In this document: positions 8,466-17,115 of the stretch, piece by piece
How the letters are laid out: the number at the start of each line of letters is the position of its first letter
Numbering within the stretch: the first letter of the stretch is position 1
Source: Mycolicibacterium duvalii
GTDB lineage: Bacteria; Actinomycetota; Actinomycetes; Mycobacteriales; Mycobacteriaceae
Direction of reading: 5' to 3'
DNA: 64,000 nt
Assembly (NCBI RefSeq): GCF_010726645.1
Contig: NZ_AP022563.1
Coordinates: forward strand, 1,612,001 to 1,676,000
Made by a program: the position numbers and the translations under genes
The notes under the pieces: model-generated
The model's database searches: none
What the model was told of the DNA's origin: nothing
Seen by the model: the letters and a program-made list of their open reading frames with translations, nothing else

Positions 8466-11207
8466 TCAGTGGGCGGCGGCGTCCCAGCTACACCCGTAGC
8501 CGACGCTGACCTCCAACGGCACAGCCAGCGAATAGGCGCTGCCCATCTTGTCGCGGACCAGCGCGTCGAGGGTCTCGCGCTCACCGTCGGCCACTTCGAA
8601 CAACAACTCGTCGTGCACCTGCAGCAGCATCCGGGACCGCAGCCCGGCGTCCTTGATCGCTCGGTCGACGTTGATCATCGCGACCTTGATGATGTCGGCA
8701 GCACTGCCCTGGATCGGCGCGTTGAGCGCGGCACGTTCTGCGGCTTCACGGACATTGCGGTTGCTGCTGTCGAGTTCGGGCAGATAGCGCCGGCGACCGA
8801 ACACCGTGGACGTGTAGCCGTCCTTGCGCGCCTGATCCACCACCGCGTGCAGGTAGTCGCGCACTCCGCCGAACCGGGCGAAGTACTGCTCCATCTGCTC
8901 CTTGGCTTCTTCGGTGGAGATCTTGAGTTGCTGGGACAATCCGTAGGCGCTCAGCCCGTAGGCCAGCCCGTAGGACATCGCCTTGACCCGGCGCCGCAAC
9001 TCGGCGGTGACCTCGTCGATCGGCACCGAAAAGGCCCGCGACGCGACGAACGAGTGCAGATCCTCGCCGGTGTTGAACGCCTCGATCAGGCCCTCGTCGC
9101 CCGACAGATGCGCCATGATCCGCATCTCGATCTGGCTGTAGTCGGCGGTCATCAGCTCGGCGTGATCGCCGCCGACCACGAACGCGTCGCGGATGCGCCG
9201 GCCGGCCTCGGTGCGGATCGGGATGTTCTGCAGGTTCGGCTCGGTCGACGACAACCGGCCGGTCGCCGCGATGGTCTGGTTGAACGTGGTGTGAATTCGG
9301 CCGTCGCTCGCGGTCGCGGCCAGCAGGCCGTCGACGGTCACCTTGAGCCGGGTCGCGTCGCGGTGGGTCAGCAGGTGCTGCAGGAACGGATGACCGGTCT
9401 TGTCGAACAGGGATTGCAGCGCGTCGGCGTCGGTGGTGTACCCGGTCTTGGTGCGCTTGGTCTTGGGCATCTGCAGTTCGTCGAACAGCACGACCTGCAG
9501 CTGCTTGGGTGAGCCCAGGTTGATCTGCTTGCCGATCACCGCATACGCCGCCTCCGCGGCGTCGCGGATCTGATCGGCGAACTCGCTCTGCAGTTCCGAG
9601 AGTTTGGGCAGGTCCACGGCGATGCCGGCGGTTTCGAGTTCGGCGAGCACCCGCTGCACCGGCAGCTCCATGTTGCCCAGCAGTTCCGCGGAGTCGATGC
9701 GGTCCAGCTCGGCATCGAGCGCGTCGGCGAGGTCCTTGACCGCGTTGGCGCGCAGCAACAGCGTCTGCACCGCCTGGTTGTCCACGCCGTCGGAATCATC
9801 GAGCAGCGAAAGCTGCTGCTGCTCAGCGTTTTCGGCGCGCAACTCACGTTTGAGGTAGCGCAGCGACAGGTCGTCGAGGGTGAAGCTGCGCTGTCCCGGG
9901 CGCACGATGTAGGCGGCCAGTGCCGTGTCGGAGGTGACCCCGGCCAACGTCCACCCGCGGCCCTGCAGATCGTGCATGGCGAGCTTGGCTTCGTGCAGCG
10001 CCTTGGGAACCGCCGGGTCGGCCAGCCAGGCCGCCAGCGCCGCTTCGTCGTCGTCCGACAGTGTTGCGGTGTCGAGGTATCTGCCGTCGCCCTCCGCGGC
10101 CACGATCGCCAGTGCGGTGGCGTCGCTGTCGAAGGCCAGGTGGTTTCCGACGACTGCGAGACCGAACCGTCGGCCCTGGCTGTGCTCGGCCAGCCACCCC
10201 GCCAGCGTGCCGGGTTGAAGCGCTTCACCGCGGACCTCGAAGCCCTCTTCCACCTCGGGATCAGCCGAGGCCAGGGTGTCGAACAGGCGGTCCCGCAGCA
10301 CCCGGAACTCGAGGTCGTCGAAGAGGCGATGAATCTGGTCGCGGTTCCACGACTGCATCCGCAGGGTGTCCGGCGTCTGCGCCAGCGGCACGTCTTTGAC
10401 CAGGTCGGTGAGTTCGCGGTTGAGCACCACGCTGGACAGGTTGGCCCGCAGCGCGTCGCCGACCTTGCCTTTGACCTTGTCGACGTTGTCGACCAAACCC
10501 TGCAGCGAGCCGTACTCGGCGATCCACTTGGTCGCCGTCTTCTCCCCGACACCGGGGATGCCCGGCAGGTTGTCGCTGGGGTCACCGCGCAGCGCGGCGA
10601 AGTCGGGGTACTGCGCCGGGGTCAGACCGTACTTCTCCAGCACCGCCTCGGGCGTGAAGCGGGTCAGCTCGCTGACTCCTTTGCGCGGATAGAGCACGGT
10701 GACGTCGTCGCTGACCAGTTGCAGCGAATCGCGGTCACCGGTGACGACGAGCACCCGGTACCCCTCGGCCTGCGCCTGGGTCGCCAGCGTCGCGATCACG
10801 TCGTCGGCCTCGAACCCGGGCTCGGCGAGCACCGTGATGCCCAGGGCGCCCAGCACTTCCTTGGTGATGTCGATCTGACCGCGGAACTCGTCCGGGGTCG
10901 CCGAGCGGCCGGCCTTGTACTCCGGGTACTTCTCCAGCCGGAAGGTCTGCCGGGACACGTCGAAGGCCGCCGCGATGTGGGTGGGCTGCTCGTCGCGCAA
11001 CAAGTTGATCAGCATCGCGGTGAAGCCGTACACCGCGTTGGTGGTCAGGCCGCCTTGGGTCTTGAAGTTCTCGGCGGGCAGTGCGTAGAACGCGCGGAAC
11101 GCCAGCGAGTTTCCGTCCAGCAGCATCAGGGTCGGCTTGTCGTCGGTCGGAGCGCCGGCTGCGGCGGGCTTGCCCTTGGCGGTCGATGCGGTCTTGGCTG
11201 GGCTCAC
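8466..11207 (-). CDS. polA: DNA polymerase I
   Basis: Repair and Okazaki-fragment polymerase, 913 residues. Residues 25-320 are the 5'-3' exonuclease/flap domain ('LMLLDGNSLAFRAFYAL', 'TGDRDSLQLV', 'GDPSDNLPGIPGVGEKTATKW'). Residues about 330-540 correspond to the 3'-5' exonuclease fold, which lacks clear catalytic acid motifs, as in other mycobacterial PolA. The rest is the family A polymerase: motif A 'MTADYSQIEMRIMAHLSGD', motif B 'RRRVKAMSYGLAYGLS' and motif C 'LLQVHDELLFEV'. It starts with GTG, and TAGAGT ends six bases ahead, so it is probably leaderless. It is transcribed toward the thioesterase, which has its own promoter. Confidence 0.97.
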   Translation of the reverse strand: MSPAKTASTAKGKPAAAGAPTDDKPTLMLLDGNSLAFRAFYALPAENFKTQGGLTTNAVYGFTAMLINLLRDEQPTHIAAAFDVSRQTFRLEKYPEYKAGRSATPDEFRGQIDITKEVLGALGITVLAEPGFEADDVIATLATQAQAEGYRVLVVTGDRDSLQLVSDDVTVLYPRKGVSELTRFTPEAVLEKYGLTPAQYPDFAALRGDPSDNLPGIPGVGEKTATKWIAEYGSLQGLVDNVDKVKGKVGDALRANLSSVVLNRELTDLVKDVPLAQTPDTLRMQSWNRDQIHRLFDDLEFRVLRDRLFDTLASADPEVEEGFEVRGEALQPGTLAGWLAEHSQGRRFGLAVVGNHLAFDSDATALAIVAAEGDGRYLDTATLSDDDEAALAAWLADPAVPKALHEAKLAMHDLQGRGWTLAGVTSDTALAAYIVRPGQRSFTLDDLSLRYLKRELRAENAEQQQLSLLDDSDGVDNQAVQTLLLRANAVKDLADALDAELDRIDSAELLGNMELPVQRVLAELETAGIAVDLPKLSELQSEFADQIRDAAEAAYAVIGKQINLGSPKQLQVVLFDELQMPKTKRTKTGYTTDADALQSLFDKTGHPFLQHLLTHRDATRLKVTVDGLLAATASDGRIHTTFNQTIAATGRLSSTEPNLQNIPIRTEAGRRIRDAFVVGGDHAELMTADYSQIEMRIMAHLSGDEGLIEAFNTGEDLHSFVASRAFSVPIDEVTAELRRRVKAMSYGLAYGLSAYGLSQQLKISTEEAKEQMEQYFARFGGVRDYLHAVVDQARKDGYTSTVFGRRRYLPELDSSNRNVREAAERAALNAPIQGSAADIIKVAMINVDRAIKDAGLRSRMLLQVHDELLFEVADGERETLDALVRDKMGSAYSLAVPLEVSVGYGCSWDAAAH

Positions 11208-11213
11208 GCCATC

Positions 11214-11219
11214 ACTCTA
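11214..11219 (-). promoter_or_regulatory. Predicted -10 of a leaderless polA promoter
   Basis: Minus-strand TAGAGT, then GATGGC, then the GTG start. The ATG inside the spacer is followed by GCG and TGA, so it cannot be the start. Confidence 0.45.
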
Positions 11220-11250
11220 AGCACGGGTCCCGACATCCGGCGGTGAGGGT

Positions 11251-12477
11251 TCACCGGCTTTCCGCGGGCATCGACGTCTCGGTCTGCTCCGGCATCGGCT
11301 GGCGGCCGAGCAGAAGAAACAGCGCGCCGCCGAGGAATGCCGCGACACCGGCGAACGTCAGGAACCCGTTGAAGCTGGGGCCGGAGTGCAGGGTCGCGCT
11401 GAGGATCAGCGCCCCAAGCGCCGAGGAGACTCCGATGGCCGCGGACAGGATGCTGAGCACGGTGCTGTACATCGCCAGGTCGAAGCGGCGCGCGACCAGA
11501 TAGGCGATCACATCGCCTTCTGCTCCCCAGGCCGCGCCCAGGCAGCACACCGCGACCACCAGTGCGGTGACGCTGTTGAACGGCGACGCGATCAGCAGGC
11601 ACCCGAGACCGGGCAGCCCCATGGCGATCGCCGCGACGAGGTGGGGCGGGAATCGGTCCAGTGCGACACCGCAGACGAACCGCCCGACGATGACGGCCGC
11701 GGCGAAGGTCGAGATCAGCGCGGCCACCGTGTCCCCCGCCGCGTTGTCGGCCAGCATCACGCCGAGCTGGCTGGTGGTGACGGTGTGGTACAGGTTGCAC
11801 AGCAGCACTCCGGCCAGCAGCAGCCAGAAGACCCGTTGGTGTGCGATACGGCGGTAGTCACTGCGGTTGCTGCGTTGCCGCGCAACACGTCTGGTGTCCG
11901 AGTCAGCGGTCGGCACCAACAGCAGCGCCAGAGTTCCGAGCGTGGCGATGACGGCCGCCACCGTCAGACAGCCCGCCCGCCAGCCATAGGCCCCGTTGAC
12001 CGTGTCCAGCAGCGGCGCCAGGATCGCGCCCAGCAGCGGCGGCCCGGAGATCGCGATGGCCAGCGCCAGCCCGCGGGCGCGCACGAAACACGTTGCCACG
12101 ATGCGGCTGTAGATCGCCGGCGTGGTCGTCACCCCGACCGCGATCAGCACGACGTTGATCGCGAAGTACTGCCAGATGGGGCCGGACATCGGTGCGTACG
12201 CGACCCAGCACGCGGGCAGCCCGACGACGCCGACGACGGCGACGCGGCGCACCCCGAACAGGTCGGTCAGTCGGCCGTAGATCGGCAGGAAGACGAAGGT
12301 GAGCAGCGTGATGACGCCGGTCAGCACGAAATCCGAGCGGCTCCATCCGAAGGCCTCGAGAAACTGCGGGCCCATCGCGGCGTTGGTGTAGGCACTCAGG
12401 CTCAGGCCCGCACTCAACCCGGCCGTCGCCGACGCCAGCGGCTGCCAGTGGGTCTTCAGCTCCCCGAAGTAGCTCAT
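11251..12477 (-). CDS. MFS transporter
   Basis: A 408-residue protein with twelve predicted membrane helices. The loop between TM2 and TM3 reads 'GRLTDLFGVRR', the major facilitator signature, and the equivalent in the second half is 'GRFVCGVALDRFPP'. A basic central loop (about residues 195-215) divides the two halves. The family exchanges or exports small molecules using the proton gradient; no substrate can be assigned. The stop lies 43 bases upstream of the polA start on the same strand. It is divergent from the DUF35/thiolase pair across 96 bases. No strong ribosome site is seen ahead of the ATG. Confidence 0.88.
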   Translation of the reverse strand: MSYFGELKTHWQPLASATAGLSAGLSLSAYTNAAMGPQFLEAFGWSRSDFVLTGVITLLTFVFLPIYGRLTDLFGVRRVAVVGVVGLPACWVAYAPMSGPIWQYFAINVVLIAVGVTTTPAIYSRIVATCFVRARGLALAIAISGPPLLGAILAPLLDTVNGAYGWRAGCLTVAAVIATLGTLALLLVPTADSDTRRVARQRSNRSDYRRIAHQRVFWLLLAGVLLCNLYHTVTTSQLGVMLADNAAGDTVAALISTFAAAVIVGRFVCGVALDRFPPHLVAAIAMGLPGLGCLLIASPFNSVTALVVAVCCLGAAWGAEGDVIAYLVARRFDLAMYSTVLSILSAAIGVSSALGALILSATLHSGPSFNGFLTFAGVAAFLGGALFLLLGRQPMPEQTETSMPAESR

Positions 12478-12561
12478 CGGTGCCCATTCTGCTGTACGGC
12501 CGTGTAGGGGTGGCGTCTCCCGCCGACTGGAACACGTTTCAGTTGTCGCCGCGGCAGTGGG

Positions 12562-12567
12562 TACGCT
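12562..12567 (+). promoter_or_regulatory. Predicted -10 for the DUF35-thiolase pair
   Basis: TACGCT, six bases, then the GTG at 12574. The layout predicts a leaderless transcript covering both genes. Confidence 0.4.
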
Positions 12568-12573
12568 GACCGC

Positions 12574-13008
12574 GTGTCAGCTTCCACTCAACCCGCGATC
12601 GACGGGTGGTTCGCCACGGACGGGTCCGGCAACCCGTACCTGATCGGCGGCAAGTGTCATCAGTGCGGCACCTACGTGTTCCCGCCGCGCGCCAACAACT
12701 GCCCCAACCCCGGCTGTGACGGCGACGACCTCGCGCAGGTCCCGCTGTCGCGGCGCGGGCGACTGTGGAGTTACACCGAGAACCGTTACGCGCCACCGCC
12801 TCCCTATCCGTCACCGGATCCGTTCGAGCCGTTCGCGGTGGCAGCAGTCGAACTGGCCGACGAGGGTCTGATCGTGCTCGGCAAGGTCGTCGACGGCACG
12901 CTAGCGGCCGACCTAAAGGTGGGCATGGAGATGGAATTGGCCACCATGCCGCTCTACGTCGACGACGAGGGTGTCGAGCGGATCGTCTACGCCTGGAGGA
13001 CGGTATGA
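12574..13008 (+). CDS. DUF35 OB-fold/zinc-ribbon acyl-CoA-associated protein
   Basis: A 144-residue protein of the family that partners thiolase-like proteins (Rv1628c type). Four cysteines, C28-x2-C31 and C43-x4-C48, make a rubredoxin-like zinc ribbon, followed by an OB-fold with 'GRLWSYTENRYAPPPP' and 'PFAVAAVELADEGLIVLGKV'. In known cases such as steroid side-chain retro-aldolases (Ltp2 with its DUF35 partner) or hydratase/thiolase complexes, the DUF35 protein is needed for the partner's stability and activity. Its TGA overlaps the thiolase ATG (ATGA), so the two are translated together, which supports a complex. Confidence 0.9.
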   Translation: MSASTQPAIDGWFATDGSGNPYLIGGKCHQCGTYVFPPRANNCPNPGCDGDDLAQVPLSRRGRLWSYTENRYAPPPPYPSPDPFEPFAVAAVELADEGLIVLGKVVDGTLAADLKVGMEMELATMPLYVDDEGVERIVYAWRTV

Positions 13009-14213
13009 GTGCTGGAACTCCGGAACCGCTGTACATCCTCGGAGCGGGCATGCATCCGTGGGGTAAGTGGGGACGCGACTTCACCGAGTACGGGATCGTC
13101 GCGGCCCGCGCGGCACTGGCCGAAGCCGGGCTGGACTGGCAGCAGATCCAGCTGGTCGCGGGCGCGGACACCATCCGCAACGGCTATCCCGGTTTCGTCG
13201 CCGGCTCGACGTTCGCCCAGAAGCTGGGGTGGAACGGCGTCCCGGTCACGTCGAGCTACGCCGCGTGCGCCAGCGGGTCGCAGGCATTGCAGAGCGCCCG
13301 CGCCCAGATCCTGGCCGGATTCTGCGACGTCGCGCTTGTCATCGGCGCCGACACCACGCCGAAGGGTTTCTTCGCGCCGGTCGGCGGGGAGCGCAGGAAC
13401 GACCCCGACTGGCAGCGGTTCCACCTGATCGGCGCCACCAACACCGTGTATTTCGCGCTGCTGGCCCGCCGCCGGATGGACCTCTACGGGGCCACCCTCG
13501 AAGACTTCGCTCAGGTCAAGGTGAAAAACGCCCGGCACGGCCTGGACAACCCCAACGCCCGCTACCGCAAGGCGGCCTCGGTCGACGACGTGCTGGCCAG
13601 CCCGGTGGTCTCCGATCCGCTGCGGCTGCTCGACATCTGCGCGACCTCCGACGGGGCCGCCGCGTTGATCGTGGCCAGCAAGTCGTTCGCCGAGAAACAT
13701 CTCGGGTCGGTCGAGGGCGTGCCCTCGGTGCGCGCAGTCAGTCTGCAGACGCCGCGCTACCCGCAGCACCTGCCGGAACTGCCCGACATCGCGACGGATT
13801 CCACCGCGGTGGTGCCCGCGCCGGAGCGGGTGTTCAAGGATCAGATCCTCGACGCCGCCTACGCCGAAGCCGGCATCGGCCCCGAGGACCTGAGCCTGGC
13901 TGAGGTGTACGACCTGTCGACCGCGCTGGAGCTCGATTGGTACGAGCACCTCGGGCTGTGCGCGAAAGGGGAAGCCGAGCAGCTGCTGCGCAGCGGTGCG
14001 ACGACGATCGGCGGCAAGATCCCGGTCAATCCGTCCGGCGGGCTGGCGTGCTTCGGCGAGGCGATCCCCGCTCAAGCCCTCGCGCAGGTCTGCGAGCTGA
14101 GCTGGCAGCTGCGCGGACAGGCGACGGGACGTCAGGTCGAGGGCGCCAAGGTCGGCATCACGGCCAATCAGGGGCTGTTCGGCCACGGCTCGTCGGTCGT
14201 CGTCGCCCGCTGA
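13005..14213 (+). CDS. Thiolase-fold lipid-transfer-like protein (Rv1627c type)
   Basis: A 402-residue thiolase superfamily enzyme. C88 in 'SSYAACASGSQAL' is at the nucleophilic cysteine position. The glycine-rich C-terminal motifs 'PVNPSGGLACFGEAIPA' and 'GLFGHGSSVVV' are also present. Mycobacterial relatives include steroid-degrading SCP2-like thiolases and retro-aldolases. This one is the conserved chromosomal pair partner of DUF35 rather than a member of a steroid cluster, so the substrate is open. It starts inside the DUF35 stop codon. It converges with the lipoprotein gene, with 56 bases between the stops and no clear terminator. Confidence 0.88.
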   Translation: MSAGTPEPLYILGAGMHPWGKWGRDFTEYGIVAARAALAEAGLDWQQIQLVAGADTIRNGYPGFVAGSTFAQKLGWNGVPVTSSYAACASGSQALQSARAQILAGFCDVALVIGADTTPKGFFAPVGGERRNDPDWQRFHLIGATNTVYFALLARRRMDLYGATLEDFAQVKVKNARHGLDNPNARYRKAASVDDVLASPVVSDPLRLLDICATSDGAAALIVASKSFAEKHLGSVEGVPSVRAVSLQTPRYPQHLPELPDIATDSTAVVPAPERVFKDQILDAAYAEAGIGPEDLSLAEVYDLSTALELDWYEHLGLCAKGEAEQLLRSGATTIGGKIPVNPSGGLACFGEAIPAQALAQVCELSWQLRGQATGRQVEGAKVGITANQGLFGHGSSVVVAR

Positions 14214-14269
14214 CCCACGCAGGGCGAGCGGTTCCGGATCTGCGGCGAAATCCCGCGCGCGAGCCGGTG

Positions 14270-15427
14270 TCACCCGAACTCGTTGACCCACACCAGCGGG
14301 TCGACCAGTTCGCCCTCGTCGGTCCACTGGTAGGTGCGTTGCCATCCGGAGCCGCGGTAGGCCCGCACGAATTCCTGCAGAGCGGGCCGCGTCCGTGCCC
14401 CCGAGTCGATCCCGAGCAGCAGGACGGTGCCGAGGTCGTAGCCGGCGGCACTGAAAGGGCCCGGCGCTTCGTCGAACTGCTCGGTGTAGGCGGCAGTGAG
14501 ATCACCGCCGAGCGGGTCCGCCGTTCGGCCGGGACCGGGCACACCCTGAGCGGTGAAAAATTTCGCGTCGTAACCGGCCCCGCGAAGCTGACCCACCAAG
14601 GTGGCGGCCCGGCTCTCGTCGCCGCCGAAGAACACTGCGTCGGGTGCGCTGTCGACGACGCGGTCGACGACGTCGGAGCGGCCCTCGGGGCTGTCGGCGA
14701 CGGTCACGCTGCAGCCCGGATCCGCCGCCGGTCCCAGAGTTTCACGTACTGCTTGGATCCGCTCGGCGTCCTCGGCGACGCCGAGGACGCAGACACGTCC
14801 GGCGCCCACCGTGCTGCGGAGGTAGTTGGCCACCGCGACGCCCTGCGCGACATCGTCGGCCAGGCCGCGGAAGAACGTGCGCCATCCGCGTTCTGTCAAC
14901 GCCGCCGCGGTGGCCGACGGGCTCAGCGCCACCATGCCCGCGGCCTCGAAAATCGATCCCATGGCCGAAACTGCGCCGGACCGGGCCGGCCCGACCACGC
15001 CGAGGGTGAACGCGTCATCGACCACCTGGCGCGCGGCCGAAGCCGCCGCGTCGTCTGAAACCGCTTCGGTGTCAAAAGGTTTGAGTTGGATCTGGCAACC
15101 ACCGTGGGCGCTGTTGTGCCGGTCGACGGCGAGCTGGACGCCATTTCGGATCTCACGGCCCAGCGCGGCGTCCGGCCCGGCCAGCGGTACCGCGACCGCG
15201 ATGGACAAGGGTGGACAGACGGCGGTTCCGTCGCCCGCCGGGTCGGCGGGGACCGATTCCGGCGGCGGGGCCCCCGCGACATCGCCGTTCCGATCGATGG
15301 CGACACTGTCGACGACAGGTGCCGCCGCGTCATCAGAACGCCCGTCCGAGTCCAGCACAGCGCACCCTGCGAGGGTCAGCAGAGCCACCGAGGTCAGCGC
15401 AGCGGTCCGCCCCGCTCTGCCACGCAC
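14270..15427 (-). CDS. Periplasmic-binding lipoprotein, Leu/Ile/Val-binding type (divergent from livH)
   Basis: A 385-residue exported protein with lipobox LTLAGC (C22), to be lipidated by Lgt. It has the type-1 periplasmic binding fold of branched-chain amino-acid and amide receptors: 'SIAVAVPLAGPDAALGREIRNG', 'GVVGPARSGAVSA', 'GMVALSPSAT' and 'AVFFGGDES'. Residues 23-75 form a low-complexity Asp/Ala/Pro linker. The GTG start has a good GGAGG six bases ahead. The gene is divergent from livHMGF and may supply that transporter with a second substrate specificity, or sense ligand. It differs clearly from the second receptor at 19945-21279. Confidence 0.85.
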   Translation of the reverse strand: MRGRAGRTAALTSVALLTLAGCAVLDSDGRSDDAAAPVVDSVAIDRNGDVAGAPPPESVPADPAGDGTAVCPPLSIAVAVPLAGPDAALGREIRNGVQLAVDRHNSAHGGCQIQLKPFDTEAVSDDAAASAARQVVDDAFTLGVVGPARSGAVSAMGSIFEAAGMVALSPSATAAALTERGWRTFFRGLADDVAQGVAVANYLRSTVGAGRVCVLGVAEDAERIQAVRETLGPAADPGCSVTVADSPEGRSDVVDRVVDSAPDAVFFGGDESRAATLVGQLRGAGYDAKFFTAQGVPGPGRTADPLGGDLTAAYTEQFDEAPGPFSAAGYDLGTVLLLGIDSGARTRPALQEFVRAYRGSGWQRTYQWTDEGELVDPLVWVNEFG

Positions 15428-15491
15428 ATCGAACCTCCGGGCCGGTGGACTATCGGCTAAACATAGTCAACCGGAGCAGCAGCGGCCTTCC

Positions 15492-15608
15492 TCAGAACTC
15501 GAAGTCGCCGTGTTGGCTGCACTCCCGGTGCGTGTCGGGGGTCAGTTCGAGCATCGCCGCCACCGAAGCGACGATGAGCATGCCGAAGAACAGCAGCAGC
15601 AACGCCAT
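15492..15608 (-). CDS. Possible 38-residue membrane microprotein
   Basis: A short open frame between the divergent receptor gene and livH. Residues 2-20 are a single hydrophobic helix (ALLLLFFGMLIVASVAAML), followed by a polar tail, ELTPDTHRECSQHGDFEF, with one Cys and two His. The abrupt change from a membrane segment to a hydrophilic C-terminus looks like a real small protein rather than a chance frame. No good Shine-Dalgarno is present. A CACCCT ends six bases ahead of the ATG, so leaderless expression is possible. Function unknown. Confidence 0.45.
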   Translation of the reverse strand: MALLLLFFGMLIVASVAAMLELTPDTHRECSQHGDFEF

Positions 15609-15819
15609 GTCATCAGGGTGACACCGCGACCGCCTCGGCCAATAGGGCCAGCAGAGACAGCTTTCATCCATATTCCGCCAGTGCGCCCCCGCCGATCCCG
15701 AAACCCAACCGATACACACCGAACATCGAGAAGCGCGCCGGCAGCGATCGAAGCTTGTACAGTCCCGGAATCGGGAACACGCCCCCGGCGTGCGACCAAA
15801 CCGCATCGGAGGTTCATCA
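15609..15819 (+). other. Intergenic region upstream of livH
   Basis: Together with the microprotein this forms the only stretch above 300 bases (15428-15819) without an established gene. It should hold the liv promoter. A small hairpin (CCCGGAATCGGG, 15764-15775) and a GGAGG at 15809-15813 ahead of the livH GTG are visible. I see no clear -35/-10 pair and no riboswitch-like fold. Confidence 0.4.
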
Positions 15820-17106
15820 GTGGCGTCGGGCTCCCTCGGGACGCGAATCGCGCTCCGCGCGCTGGTGCTGCTGTTTCTCCCCGTGCTGGCCGGCCTGCTC
15901 GGCGCCGCCCCCGCGGCAGCCGTCCAGGAGACGGCCACGGTGTCCGGTCGGCTGGTCAACGCCGGTGAACCCGTCGCCGACGCCCGGGTGCGGGCCCTCG
16001 ATCCCGATGGCAGCGAGGTCGCCACCACCACATCCGGCGACGACGGACGGTGGTCGTTCGAGGTGCCGGTCGGGTCATACACGTTCGAGGTCGACCCCGA
16101 GACGCTGCCCGAAGGTGTCACCGTGCAGGGGTCGGTCGATCGTGAGGTCGAAGCCGGCCGCTTGAACACCGTGGTGTTCACCTTCGGCGAGGTCCGCACC
16201 TCGATGGAGACCCCGCTGTATCAGCAGGTCCTGGACCGAGCGATAGACGGCCTGCGGTTCGGCCTGGTCATCGCCGTCGCAGCGGTAGGGCTGAGCCTGA
16301 TCTTCGGCACCACCGGACTGACGAACTTCGCACACGGAGAGTTGGTGACGCTCGGCGCGGTGACCGCCTGGATCTTCAACGTCACGCTGGGCATGGGCTT
16401 GTTGCCGGCGGCGCTGCTGGCCGTCGTCGTCGGCGTGGCGATCGGCTGGCTCAACAACACGGCGCTCTGGCGACCACTGCGCAAACGACGCATCGGTCTG
16501 ATCCCGCAACTTGTGGTGTCGATCGGACTGGCCATCGTGCTGCGCTATCTGATCCTGATGCTGTTCTCCGACCGCACCCAGGCGTTCGAGGGCTACGCGG
16601 TGACCGCGCAACGCCAGTGGGGACCGATCGCGATCACCGACGTCAACATGATGACCATCGCGATCAGCCTCGTGGTGTTGGTCGCGGTCGCGCTGCTGCT
16701 CCAGAAGACCAAGATCGGAAAGGCCATGCGCGCGGTCGCCGACAACAAGGATCTGGCCGCGGCATCGGGGATCAACGTCGAACGTGTCATCACCTATGTG
16801 TGGTGTCTGGGCGGCGGCTTGGCTGCGCTCGGTGGGGTGCTGCTGGCGATGTCGGAGCTCGGCGGCCGGGTGCAGTGGGAGATGGGATTCAAGCTGCTGT
16901 TGCTGATGTTCGCCGGCATCACTCTGGGCGGGCTGGGCACCGCCTACGGGGCGCTGCTGGGCTGCCTGATCGTCGGCATGCTGGTGCAGTTGTCGACGCT
17001 GGTGGTCAACCCCGATTTGAAGTATGTCGGCGGCCTGCTCATCCTGATCTTCATACTCATCGTGCGCCCGCAGGGCATTCTCGGCTCGCGAGAAAGGATC
17101 GGGTGA
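15820..17106 (+). CDS. livH: Branched-chain amino-acid-type ABC permease LivH with exported N-terminal domain
   Basis: The inner-membrane permease subunit of a Liv/urea-type importer, but with an unusual front. Residues 1-34 are a signal peptide-like segment ending 'GAAPAAA'. Residues 36-128 form a beta-sandwich domain of the carboxypeptidase-regulatory type ('VSGRLVNAGEPVADARVRAL', 'SGDDGRWSFEVPVGSYTFEV'). Residues from about 140 are the normal LivH permease ('GLSLIFGTTGLTNFAHGELVTLGA', 'VADNKDLAAASGINVERV', ending 'VRPQGILGSRER'). Family permeases have about 290 residues; this has 428. The GTG at 15820 is chosen because GGAGG lies 7 bases ahead. It begins a four-gene operon with livM 9 bases downstream. 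Confidence 0.9.
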   Translation: MASGSLGTRIALRALVLLFLPVLAGLLGAAPAAAVQETATVSGRLVNAGEPVADARVRALDPDGSEVATTTSGDDGRWSFEVPVGSYTFEVDPETLPEGVTVQGSVDREVEAGRLNTVVFTFGEVRTSMETPLYQQVLDRAIDGLRFGLVIAVAAVGLSLIFGTTGLTNFAHGELVTLGAVTAWIFNVTLGMGLLPAALLAVVVGVAIGWLNNTALWRPLRKRRIGLIPQLVVSIGLAIVLRYLILMLFSDRTQAFEGYAVTAQRQWGPIAITDVNMMTIAISLVVLVAVALLLQKTKIGKAMRAVADNKDLAAASGINVERVITYVWCLGGGLAALGGVLLAMSELGGRVQWEMGFKLLLLMFAGITLGGLGTAYGALLGCLIVGMLVQLSTLVVNPDLKYVGGLLILIFILIVRPQGILGSRERIG

Positions 17107-17115
17107 GCGACGCCG

